Of a stretch of 17,992 nucleotides of DNA, positions 7,475 through 15,800 are shown piece after piece. Each line of letters starts with the position of its first letter. Within the stretch, counting starts at the first letter, position 1. This DNA comes from Dethiosulfatibacter sp. GTDB taxonomy: Bacteria > Bacillota_A > Clostridia > Tissierellales > Dethiosulfatibacteraceae. Below the pieces are notes generated by a model, which had not been told where the DNA came from, searched no databases, and was given only the letters and a program-made list of their open reading frames with translations. A program made the position numbers and the translations under genes. Location: assembly GCA_019084435.1 (NCBI GenBank), contig JAHRFV010000314.1, forward strand, positions 1 to 17,992, given 5' to 3'.

Positions 7475-8368
7475 ATGAGAAATTTTAAGGAAGTCATAGA
7501 AGCCGCAAGAAAAGCGGGACCTAAAATTTTATCGGTGGCTGTCGCTCAGGATGAGGATGTTCTGAAAGCTGTCAAAGCCGCTGTTGATAATGGAATAGTT
7601 AAACCAATCTTGGTTGGTGAAAAGAACAAGATAACTCAAATAGCTCAAGAAATCGGTTTTTCACTAGAAGATATTGAAATAGTAAATGTTTTGGACAAAA
7701 GGGAAGCAACATTCAAAGCAGTTGAGCTAGTCAGTTCAGGAAGAGCACATATATTCATGAAAGGCATGGTCGATACTTCTGTTGTGCTCAGCGCAGCGTT
7801 AGATAAGGAAGTCGGCCTTAGAACAGGAAAAACACTGAGCCATGTAGCGGTGTTCTTTTTAGAAACCTATCATAAAATGCTCTTGGTAACAGATGCGGCG
7901 ATCAATATAGCACCGGATTTGAACAAGAAAAAAGAAATACTGGAAAACGCCGTTGATTTTGCCCATTCGTTGGGTTTAGCAAATCCGAAATGCGCAGTCA
8001 TTTGTGTTAAGGAGTCTGTGAGCCCAGCTATGATACACACTGTGGAAGCAGGCAAGCTAGTAGACATGAATGAATCCGGTGAAATACAGGGATGTATAGT
8101 TGGAGGACCCTTTGCGCTGGATAATGCAATTTCAAAAGAAGCTGCTGACCACAAGGGAATCAAACACACAGTTGCCGGCGATGCTGACATTTTACTGATG
8201 CCTCAGATAGAGGCGGGTAATGTTCTCTATAAATCTCTGACATTTTTGGCAAATGCAGATTCGGCTGGTCTAGTTTTAGGAGCCAGAGCGCCTATAGTCC
8301 TGACATCCAGAGCGGATACAGATGTTGCAAAGCTCAACTCAATCGCTTTGGCATCACTACACGCTTAG
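7475..8368 (+). CDS. ptb: Phosphate butyryltransferase (branched-chain acyl-CoA phosphotransacylase)
   Basis: A 297-residue cytoplasmic enzyme of the phosphate acetyl/butyryltransferase family. It converts acyl-CoA plus phosphate to acyl-phosphate plus CoA. The sequence is full length for Ptb (about 300 residues) and shows family segments such as FMKGMVDTSV, LSHVAVF, VTDAAINIAPDL, VGGPFALDNA and a terminal LGARAPIVLTSRAD. I chose the ATG at 7475: AAGGAG (7461-7466) is 8 bases upstream, whereas the in-frame GTG at 7469 would be only 2 bases away. It is the first gene after the sigma-54 promoter. With vor genes in the same operon, isobutyryl-CoA, isovaleryl-CoA or 2-methylbutyryl-CoA are likelier substrates than n-butyryl-CoA; that is inference. 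Confidence 0.93.
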   Translation: MRNFKEVIEAARKAGPKILSVAVAQDEDVLKAVKAAVDNGIVKPILVGEKNKITQIAQEIGFSLEDIEIVNVLDKREATFKAVELVSSGRAHIFMKGMVDTSVVLSAALDKEVGLRTGKTLSHVAVFFLETYHKMLLVTDAAINIAPDLNKKKEILENAVDFAHSLGLANPKCAVICVKESVSPAMIHTVEAGKLVDMNESGEIQGCIVGGPFALDNAISKEAADHKGIKHTVAGDADILLMPQIEAGNVLYKSLTFLANADSAGLVLGARAPIVLTSRADTDVAKLNSIALASLHA

Positions 8369-8376
8369 GAGGAAAT

Positions 8377-9441
8377 ATGAAGCAATTGGTAATCAATCCA
8401 GGATCTACATCAACAAAAATAGCCGTTTTTGAAGATGATAAGATTCTATTTGAAAAAACTTTGAGACATTCTGTTGAGGATATGTCAAATTATACGCATA
8501 TAATCGACGAGCTCGATTTTAGAAAAAAAATAATTATGGAAGCCCTGGAAGAGAATCATTTTGAATTAAAGCAACTATCTTCTGTTGTTGGCAGAGGAGG
8601 ACTGTTGAAGCCTATTCCCAGTGGCACTTATGAAATAAATGAAACCATGATTAAAGATTTAAAAGAATGTGCTATGGGACAGCATGCATCCAACCTGGGT
8701 GGGATACTTGCATTTGAGATTGCAAAAGAATGCAATATATCCTCGTTCATAGTCGACCCTGTAGTGGTTGATGAACTGCAGCCTATTGCCAGATTAACAG
8801 GACATCCGAGGTTTGAGAGAAAAAGTATTTTTCACGCACTCAATCAAAAGGCAGTAGGCAGGAAAGCTGCAGCCGAATTAGGAAAGAATTATCATGACTG
8901 CAATTTGATTATAGCCCATCTGGGAGGAGGCATATCAGTTGGTGCACACCATAAAGGTAAAGTCATTGACGTCAATAATGCTCTTGATGGAGAGGGACCT
9001 TATTCCCCAGAAAGAAGTGGCACATTGCCAGTGGGAGATATAGTCAAATTGGCTTTTTCTGGAAAGTCAACACTTGATGAAATGAAAAAAATGATTAAAG
9101 GAAATGGTGGATTAATAGCTTATCTTGGGACCAACAATGCTAAAGTGGTCGGTGAGATGTGTAAGGAAGGAGATGAGAATGCTAGATTGATATATGAAGG
9201 CATGGCATACCAGGTAGCTAAAGAGATATCTGCAAACGCCGCTGTATTGTGCGGAGAGGTTGATGCGATTGTGATTACGGGTGGCATCGCATATGACAGT
9301 CAGTTTATTTCATGGATAGAAAAAAGGGTTTCTTTTATCTCCAGAGTCATCGTTTATCCGGGAGAGGATGAGTTAGCGGCATTGGCTGAGGGCGGATTAA
9401 GGATTCTCAGAGGTGAGGAGGAAGCTAAAATCTATGAGTGA
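8377..9441 (+). CDS. buk: Butyrate kinase (branched-chain carboxylate kinase)
   Basis: A 354-residue enzyme of the acetate/butyrate kinase family (ASKHA fold) that transfers phosphate from acyl-phosphate to ADP, giving free acid and ATP. Visible motifs are the N-terminal phosphate loop NPGSTSTK (7-14), GRGG, the central HLGGGIS (181-187) followed by DGEGPYSPERSGTLP, and the C-terminal ITGGIAYD. The length is normal for Buk. AGGAGG overlapping the ptb stop provides the ribosome binding site, with an 8-base gap between the genes. The last bases overlap the start of the next gene (ATGAGTGA). Ptb plus Buk make the substrate-level phosphorylation step of this operon. Confidence 0.94.
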   Translation: MKQLVINPGSTSTKIAVFEDDKILFEKTLRHSVEDMSNYTHIIDELDFRKKIIMEALEENHFELKQLSSVVGRGGLLKPIPSGTYEINETMIKDLKECAMGQHASNLGGILAFEIAKECNISSFIVDPVVVDELQPIARLTGHPRFERKSIFHALNQKAVGRKAAAELGKNYHDCNLIIAHLGGGISVGAHHKGKVIDVNNALDGEGPYSPERSGTLPVGDIVKLAFSGKSTLDEMKKMIKGNGGLIAYLGTNNAKVVGEMCKEGDENARLIYEGMAYQVAKEISANAAVLCGEVDAIVITGGIAYDSQFISWIEKRVSFISRVIVYPGEDELAALAEGGLRILRGEEEAKIYE

Positions 9442-10111
9442 TCTGATAGACAACAGACTGACAATCATCACAGGACATTATGGAAGTGGAAAGACTGAGT
9501 TTGCAGTCAATTACTCAATTGAGAGCTTGAACTATTATCAGAAGGTTATATTGGCTGATTTGGATATCGTCAATCCATATTTTAGAAGCAGGGAAAAGGC
9601 AACCTTTCTAAAAAATATGGGAATTAGAGTCATTGGAAGCAGTATGATGAACTCAAGTATGGAAATACCGGCACTAACGGCAGATATCAATGGCGCAATA
9701 GATGACAAAACCTCCAAAACCATCTTGGATGTAGGAGGAGACCCAGTTGGAGCGAGAGTATTGGCTAGATACTCAAATCAGATTATTTTGCAAGGCTACG
9801 ATATGTTTATTGTTGTCAATGCGAACAGACCTGAGACACAAACTGCTGAAGCTGTCAAAAAATACATTAGAAACATAGAGTTTTCTTCAAAACTTAAAAT
9901 ATCCGGGATTATCAACAATACCCATATGCTAAGAAGTACAAGCATAGATGATCTTTTCAGAGGGCACGAGTTGTGCCAGATAGTCAGTGAAGAAACCGGA
10001 CTCCCAGTGGTCTACGAAGCTGCAATTCGAAGTATCGCTGATCAGATAAAGGATTCACGCATCAAAATCTTTCCAATCGATCTCTATATGAGAGAAAATT
10101 GGATGAGCTAA
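9434..10111 (+). CDS. P-loop ATPase of unknown role in the vor operon
   Basis: A 225-residue cytoplasmic protein with a Walker A at residues 14-21 (GHYGSGKT), then ADLDIVNPYFRSR (a switch-like segment) and LDVGGDPVGARVLARY, which resembles a Walker B region. It looks related to the SIMIBI/CobQ-MinD-ParA class but lacks the deviant KGGxGK lysine of that class. It has a single cysteine, so it is not an Mrp/NBP35-type Fe-S scaffold with a CxxC. I chose ATG 9434: AGGAGG at 9416-9421 serves it (spacing 12), while a GTG at 9413 has no site of its own. The ATG overlaps the buk stop, suggesting coupling. Similar ATPases are, to my recollection, often encoded beside 2-oxoacid:ferredoxin oxidoreductase genes in Clostridia; a role in assembly or regulation of that complex is only a guess. 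Confidence 0.8.
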   Translation: MSDLIDNRLTIITGHYGSGKTEFAVNYSIESLNYYQKVILADLDIVNPYFRSREKATFLKNMGIRVIGSSMMNSSMEIPALTADINGAIDDKTSKTILDVGGDPVGARVLARYSNQIILQGYDMFIVVNANRPETQTAEAVKKYIRNIEFSSKLKISGIINNTHMLRSTSIDDLFRGHELCQIVSEETGLPVVYEAAIRSIADQIKDSRIKIFPIDLYMRENWMS

Positions 10112-10129
10112 ATTTAATGGAGGTATATT

Positions 10130-10345
10130 ATGGCAAAAGGTTTAGTAACATTTAACGAAGATATATGCAAAGGTTGTGAATTATGTGTAGTAGCGTGTCC
10201 AAAAAAAATAATAGAACTGGACAGGAGCAAGATTAATGCTAAAGGTTTCAATCCAGCTCATGTTGTTGACATGGACGAGTGTATCGCTTGTGGAAACTGT
10301 GCCATCATGTGCCCGGATTCTGTTATAAGTGTAGAAAGATTATAG
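10130..10345 (+). CDS. vorD: 2-oxoacid:ferredoxin oxidoreductase, ferredoxin-like delta subunit
   Basis: A 71-residue protein with two complete 4Fe-4S motifs: Cys13-x2-Cys16-x2-Cys19-x3-Cys23-Pro and Cys51-x2-Cys54-x2-Cys57-x3-Cys61-Pro. It matches the small iron-sulfur subunit (VorD/KorD/PorD) that carries electrons from the catalytic subunits to ferredoxin. GGAGG at 10119-10123 and ATG at 10130 give a clear start. The gap is 18 bases after the ATPase gene and 12 bases before vorB. It could be called a free ferredoxin in isolation, but position and size fit the delta subunit. Confidence 0.9.
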   Translation: MAKGLVTFNEDICKGCELCVVACPKKIIELDRSKINAKGFNPAHVVDMDECIACGNCAIMCPDSVISVERL

Positions 10346-10357
10346 GGAGGGATTTAA

Positions 10358-11419
10358 ATGGCAAAAGTATTGATGAAGGGTAATGAAGCAGTATGTGAAG
10401 CGGCTATAAGAGCGGGATGTAGATATTTCTTCGGATATCCCATAACGCCCCAAAACGAAATACCAGAATATATGTCAGAAAAAATGCCGAAGGTAGGAGG
10501 CGTGTTTCTTCAAGCTGAGAGTGAAGTAGCAGCCATCAATATGGTTTATGGTGCAGCTGGTACTGGTGGAAGGGTAATGACATCATCTTCAAGTCCGGGA
10601 ATGGCACTGAAGCAAGAAGGAATATCATATATAGCAGGAGCTGAATTGCCCTGTGTTATTGTAAATATGATGAGAGGCGGCCCAGGACTTGGCAGCATAC
10701 AGCCTGGACAGGCCGATTATTTCCAAGCCACAAGAGGTGGAGGTAACGGTGATTATAGACATATCGTATACGCACCGGCTTCAATTCAGGAGATGGTCGA
10801 TATCCTGATGGAGTCCTTTGATATTGCAGATAAATATAGAATACCGGTACTGGTACTGGGGGATGGAATGATTGGACAGATGATGGAAGCTGTTGAATTC
10901 AAAGAGGCAATCGATAAAGATCTGCCTGAAAAAGATTGGATTACAACCGGCACCAAAGAAAAGAGAAAGCCAAATGTCATCAATTCACTTTATCTTGAGC
11001 CGGAACTGCTTTATGAGCATAACTTAAAACTGGGAGCCAAGCATCAATTGATTGAAGAAAATGAGGTCAGATATGAAGCTGATGGCTTAGAAGATGCCGA
11101 GGTTGTCTGCGTCGCATATGGCACAACAGCCAGAGTCGTTAAAAACGCAATAGAAGAGTTAGAAAAAGAAGGTATCAAAGTTGGCTTGATCAGACCTATT
11201 ACACTCTGGCCATTTCCAAACGAAGCATTTGACAAAATCAATCCCAAAGCTAAAGGCTTGCTGACAGTTGAGATGAGTATGGGTCAAATGATTGATGATG
11301 TCAAAATTGCCTCCAACGGAAGATGGACGACGGATTTTCACGGTAAATGTGGTGGCCTTGTTCCATCACCTGCAGGTGTCATCGATGCAGTCAAAAAAAT
11401 TATTGGGGGTGACAAATAA
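10358..11419 (+). CDS. vorB: 2-oxoacid:ferredoxin oxidoreductase alpha subunit, VorB type
   Basis: A 353-residue subunit with the pyrimidine-binding region of the split 2-oxoacid:ferredoxin oxidoreductases. The segment GYPITPQNEIPEYMS (about 25-39), then QAESEVAAINMVYGAAGTGGR and the SSPGMALKQEG stretch are characteristic. The C-terminal part (from about residue 235) carries the transketolase-C-like domain, including GLIRPITLWPFPNEAF. The family is widely annotated as VorB (3-methyl-2-oxobutanoate dehydrogenase), although 2-oxoglutarate (KorA) enzymes look alike. The Ptb/Buk context favours branched-chain 2-oxoacids. The start has GGGAGG upstream. The stop TAA shares its last base with the ATG of vorA. 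Confidence 0.9.
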   Translation: MAKVLMKGNEAVCEAAIRAGCRYFFGYPITPQNEIPEYMSEKMPKVGGVFLQAESEVAAINMVYGAAGTGGRVMTSSSSPGMALKQEGISYIAGAELPCVIVNMMRGGPGLGSIQPGQADYFQATRGGGNGDYRHIVYAPASIQEMVDILMESFDIADKYRIPVLVLGDGMIGQMMEAVEFKEAIDKDLPEKDWITTGTKEKRKPNVINSLYLEPELLYEHNLKLGAKHQLIEENEVRYEADGLEDAEVVCVAYGTTARVVKNAIEELEKEGIKVGLIRPITLWPFPNEAFDKINPKAKGLLTVEMSMGQMIDDVKIASNGRWTTDFHGKCGGLVPSPAGVIDAVKKIIGGDK

Positions 11420-12168
11420 TGACAATAATGGTTTATGAAAAAACAAAAGCCTTAACCGATACACAATTCCATTACTGTCCCGGGTGCACACATGGTGTTA
11501 TTCATAAGTTGGTGGGAGAAGTAATGGTAGAGTTGGGAATACTGGGAGATGCCATTGGCGTTATACCCGTTGGTTGCTCTGCACTTGCATATAAATATTT
11601 CAACTGTGACACACATCAAGCTGCACATGGAAGAGCACCGGCAGTTGCAACAGGCATAAAAAGAGTCAGTCCTGAAAATGTTGTATTTACCTATCAGGGT
11701 GATGGAGACTTAGCGTCCATTGGCACTGCAGAAATAGTGCATGTGGCGCATCGTGGTGAGAAAATCACTACTATTTTTGTAAATAATGCAATTTATGGCA
11801 TGACAGGCGGTCAGATGGCACCGACAACGCTAATCGGACAAAAATCCACAACGTCTCCTGAGGGTAGAACAGAGGAGCATAGCGGAAAGCCTCTCAAAGT
11901 TGCTGAGATGCTTGCGACTATAGATGGTGCTAAGTTTGTAGAGAGAGTATCAGTACATAACCCTGCTGCCATTAGAAAGGCTAAAAAAGCTATCAAAAAA
12001 GCATTCCAGTGTCAAATTGAAGGCAAAGGATTTGCAATAGTCGAAGTTTTGTCAACCTGCCCTACAAACTGGGGAATGACTCCGGTAAATGCTTTGCATT
12101 GGTTGGAAGATAACATGATTCCATATTTTCCTCTAGGCAATTTGAGGGATTTTGAGGAGGCGAAATAA
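11419..12168 (+). CDS. vorA: 2-oxoacid:ferredoxin oxidoreductase beta subunit (TPP-binding), VorA type
   Basis: A 249-residue subunit that binds thiamine pyrophosphate. The N-terminal YCPGCTHG (19-26) and the TPP-Mg motif GDGD (94-97) with the following NNAIYGMTGGQMAPTT are intact. Together with VorB it would decarboxylate 2-oxoacids and pass electrons through Fe-S clusters to ferredoxin, forming acyl-CoA. The ATG at 11419 is set after GGGGGTG (about 8 bases); a second in-frame ATG three codons later is less well placed. The one-base overlap with vorB (TAATG) and zero-base gap to vorC indicate tight coupling. There is no sign of disruption. Confidence 0.9.
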   Translation: MTIMVYEKTKALTDTQFHYCPGCTHGVIHKLVGEVMVELGILGDAIGVIPVGCSALAYKYFNCDTHQAAHGRAPAVATGIKRVSPENVVFTYQGDGDLASIGTAEIVHVAHRGEKITTIFVNNAIYGMTGGQMAPTTLIGQKSTTSPEGRTEEHSGKPLKVAEMLATIDGAKFVERVSVHNPAAIRKAKKAIKKAFQCQIEGKGFAIVEVLSTCPTNWGMTPVNALHWLEDNMIPYFPLGNLRDFEEAK

Positions 12169-12711
12169 ATGATAGAAAAAGTAATCATGGCTGGATTCGG
12201 TGGACAAGGTGTTATGGCAATCGGCAAGCTTTTGGCATATGCAGGCATGCTTGAGGATAAGCAGGTGTCCTGGTTGCCCTCTTATGGGCCTGAGATGAGA
12301 GGTGGAACGGCCAATTGTGATGTTATAGTGTCTGACAAGTTGATTGGATCTCCAGTATTGACAGATGATGCTACAGCTGTCATTGTTATGAATTTGCCTT
12401 CCATGGACAAATTTGAAAGTCATCTTGCTAAAGATGGGAAATTGATTGTCAATAAATCTCTGATCTCCAAAAAAGCGACAAGAGATGACATAGGTGTTTA
12501 TTATATCGACGCCAATGAAATCGCAGCAGAGATTGGCAATCCAAAAGCCGCCAACATGGTTATGCTGGGTGCATTTTTGGAGCTGACAGGTATAGTTGAT
12601 CCAGATTCGGTACTAAAAGCATTCACCAAGGTTTTTGGAGAAGAAAAAGCTAAATTTATCCCATTAAACGCAAAAGCAATGGAAAAAGGCGCGGAAGCTG
12701 TAAAGAATTGA
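12169..12711 (+). CDS. vorC: 2-oxoacid:ferredoxin oxidoreductase gamma subunit, VorC type
   Basis: A 180-residue gamma subunit, the CoA-side component of the complex. The family N-terminus is clear (VIMAGFGGQGVMAIGKLLAY) and is followed by SWLPSYGPEMRGGTANCDVI, both standard for POR/KOR/VOR gamma chains. The size is normal. GAGGAGG at 12154-12160 lies within the end of vorA and serves the ATG at 12169. It completes the D-B-A-C set, and a terminator lies 20 bases after the stop, so it is the last gene of the sigma-54 operon. Confidence 0.92.
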   Translation: MIEKVIMAGFGGQGVMAIGKLLAYAGMLEDKQVSWLPSYGPEMRGGTANCDVIVSDKLIGSPVLTDDATAVIVMNLPSMDKFESHLAKDGKLIVNKSLISKKATRDDIGVYYIDANEIAAEIGNPKAANMVMLGAFLELTGIVDPDSVLKAFTKVFGEEKAKFIPLNAKAMEKGAEAVKN

Positions 12712-12730
12712 GTCAGATCTGATTAAAACG

Positions 12731-12759
12731 GAAGGCGATCTAGTGATTGCCTTCTTTTT
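12731..12759 (+). terminator. Rho-independent terminator of the ptb-buk-vor operon
   Basis: GAAGGCGATC (12731-12740) and GATTGCCTTC (12745-12754) form a 10-bp stem with one G-U pair and a TAGT loop, followed by a run of five T. Confidence 0.9.
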
Positions 12760-12777
12760 ATAATAAGCGAGTTTGTA

Positions 12778-12793
12778 ATTGCTTAATAGCAAT
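12778..12793. promoter_or_regulatory. Inverted repeat upstream of the adhesin gene
   Basis: ATTGC (12778-12782), TTAATA, GCAAT (12789-12793) is a perfect 5-bp dyad. It overlaps the proposed -35 of the adhesin promoter and could be an operator. Its arms resemble the TGCAA-type sites in composition, but the orientation (outer ATTGC) and the 6-nt spacer differ. Confidence 0.3.
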
Positions 12794-12807
12794 AACCGTG
12801 TTAATAT
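12779..12807 (+). promoter_or_regulatory. Putative sigma-A promoter of the adhesin gene
   Basis: TTGCTT (12779-12784) and TAATAT (12802-12807) are separated by exactly 17 nt. The start site would be near 12814, about 30 bases before the ATG. This is a by-eye call with a moderate match. Confidence 0.4.
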
Positions 12808-12844
12808 TAGAATGATTGCAAAAACAACCATTAGGAGGACTTTA

Positions 12845-15800
12845 ATGTTCGGTAAAAAATTAAAAACAATAGCCATGTTAATTGCTCTGACGCTTTGCGT
12901 ACAATTATTCTCGCCATTTCAAGGCATGAATCTAATAGCTGAGGCTATTGGAAATGATTTAGGCAATATCTTTACTTTTGATCAGTTGGCAGTTGACGGA
13001 GTCGAAATAGATGGAGATGCTTTAATTGAAATTCATGGAAACACCACTGTTATGCTAAGCTATACTTGGGAAGTAACTGATGGGGATGCAAAAGCCGGAG
13101 ATTTTGCAAGAATCACTGTTCCTCAAGCATTCAAGCCACTCACAGATTTCACGGGACAACCTATAATAGTCAATGACCCGGATGATGGACCAATAACAGT
13201 TGGAACCTACAGCTTATCCGCTTCAACAAATATATTGGAATTTGTTTTTAATGAAGTGATAGAAAGTACAGACATCAGAAATGGAATAGTTGGTTTTGCG
13301 CTAATTTTTAATCTAGTTGAATATGAAGAAAATACGATTCAGGAAATAGCTTTTGAAGATATTACTGATAAGACATTTACAATAACACTTAAACCTTCCG
13401 TGGATGCTGCCTCTATCGACAAAATTGGCGTGCCCGATACCTATTTAGACGCGAATCAGATCACCTGGACTATAGATTTTTTCAATACCGAAACAACTGA
13501 TATAGCTCCTATAACCTTAACGGATGTCATTCCTGAAGGATTGGAGTACGAGGATGATTCACTGGTTGTTTACCCGTTAGCTTATGGGTATTATGGAGAT
13601 ATAACTCAAAGCGGAGCCATTGCTGTTTCTCCAGCGATTACCGACTCTCAGATTTCACTCGACTTTACTGAGCCATTAAAACCCTATTCGGGTTATCGCT
13701 TGGTGTATGCAACATCTATAACAGACCTATTCGAAACTAGTTTTACCAATAATGCCACGCTATCTTATGATGATAAAGAACTAACCGCTTCATCCACAGT
13801 TTCAGGGCTTGAAAGAAGCAATCCACTGGAAAAAGGTGGCTTCAATATCGATGACCATCGTATCCGTTGGATAATTGATATAAACAAATCAAGTGAAAGT
13901 TTTACAAACGCCACACTTGAAGATACCCTGTCGTCAGGATTGGCAATTGATAGTTCTTCCTTTGAAGTTTATGAATTGAATAGAAGTGGTGATTCATGGT
14001 CATCGGGAGATTTAGTGACTTTCGATCCGGCAATAGAAAGCTTCCCTATCAATTTTGGAACCATCACACCTGATGATGCTTATCGAGTGATTTTCTATAC
14101 CGATATTGATTATACCTTGGTCAATAATGGTGATTATTCGATTGATAATAGTTTTATCAATCAAGCTGTATTGAAAGATGATGGGATAATAGTTGGGCAG
14201 GATGAGGACATTGTCGACATTGACAGGGAACCTGTTTTAAGAAAAACCAGTTCGTCTAATCTGCAGCCTGGCGACACTCCTAAAATAGTTAATTGGACAG
14301 TTCATATAAATGAAGCGAACCATCCAATTAATAATGCAATTTTTACGGACACAATTCCAGAAGGATTGTCCTTGAATGTAGATGATATAAGGACATACCA
14401 AAATGACACAGCAATAAGTCTTGACCCTGCCGACATAACACTGGTTGGATCAGTTCTCACGATTGATTTGGGTAGTATTGGTCAAGATTATTACAGAATC
14501 ACATATCCGACTACCATAACTGATTTCTCCAAAAATTCATTTTCCAATAGCGCTGCCTTGAATGGTGATGGCATCGGAGTTGGGGGCGTTGGCACAACGA
14601 GCAGCAATAATCCTGCCAACAACACATATCAAAAGGAACACAGAGGCACCAATTATACCGATAAGACCATGGATTGGCGAATTAGAATCAATCCGAGAAG
14701 AGAAAATGTCAGCTCATTAACCATCACTGATACTTTTCCGAATGCCGGTCTAATCTTGCTTGAAGATACCTTAACAATTACTAAAGGGTCCGCAGAATTA
14801 GATTTAAACACACATTACACTTTAACTGAATATGAAATAGATGGAATTACAGGATATGAAAAAGGATTTATTCTTGAGTTCTTGGCACCTGCATTACCTA
14901 TAAACGAACTCGTGACTATAACCTATACCACTTCCTTTGATCCGGAGGCAGGTATAGATCCTAATACAGACACAAATAGAATCTATCAGAATAGAGCTGA
15001 CTTCAGTGGTACCACTTCCAATGGAACAGTGATTGATCTTTATCGTACAGATCAAACTACATTGAGAACGGATGCATGGAACACGGGTAAAAAACTAGGT
15101 CAAAGAATCCATATGGATGATGACAGTTCAATTAGTGGTTGGATTAGTGGACAAGAAAGACTGATTGAGTGGGAACTCTATATCAATTATTTGCAACAGG
15201 ACTTGGGCTCCGGTGTCCAGGTTGTTGATTTGCTGGATTATGACGGTTTTATAGATATTAGTGAAATAAAGGTTAAAACCTATAGCGTCAATACTGATGG
15301 GACAACTATTATTGGTGATAATGCGGGTATCAGTTACACCATTGACTCAAATGAATCTGGCAAAGGTTTTACATTGACATTTAATGGTGATGTTGAAGAA
15401 CAATATGTGATTATTTTTTCGACTACGGTTCCTGATTTGTCCCTAGAAAATTACTCAAATAATGCAACTGTAAAAATTGGAACTGAAGAGCTGCCTTATT
15501 CAGCCACAGTATCATACAGTAATTATGACCAATTTATTGAAAAAGACTCTATAAATGTTGATGGCACACAGGTTTATACAGATGACGAAATAAACTGGGA
15601 AATCAAAATAAACGAAAGCTTATCGATTATCCATGATTTAAAAGTTGAGGATGTGATTTCAGAAGGCATGATTTATATCCTGGATAGTTTACAAGTCTTT
15701 GAAACTATAGGCAATGAAGAGATTGAACTGATAGAAGGATTGGATGGAGACTATATTTTTGCTATTACTGAAAATGATAACAGCACGACAACTCTCTCAG

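Noticed and set aside
9018..9032. TGGCAC followed by TTGCC inside buk as a sigma-54 promoter
   Set aside because: The spacing between the two blocks is wrong, and it sits in the conserved coding region.
9413..9433. GTG start adding seven residues to the P-loop ATPase
   Set aside because: The added residues are encoded by the GAGGAGG that works as the ribosome binding site for the ATG at 9434.
12779..12844. Upstream TTG start for the adhesin
   Set aside because: It would put 22 residues ahead of the signal peptide and has no ribosome binding site; the ATG at 12845 follows TAGGAGG.
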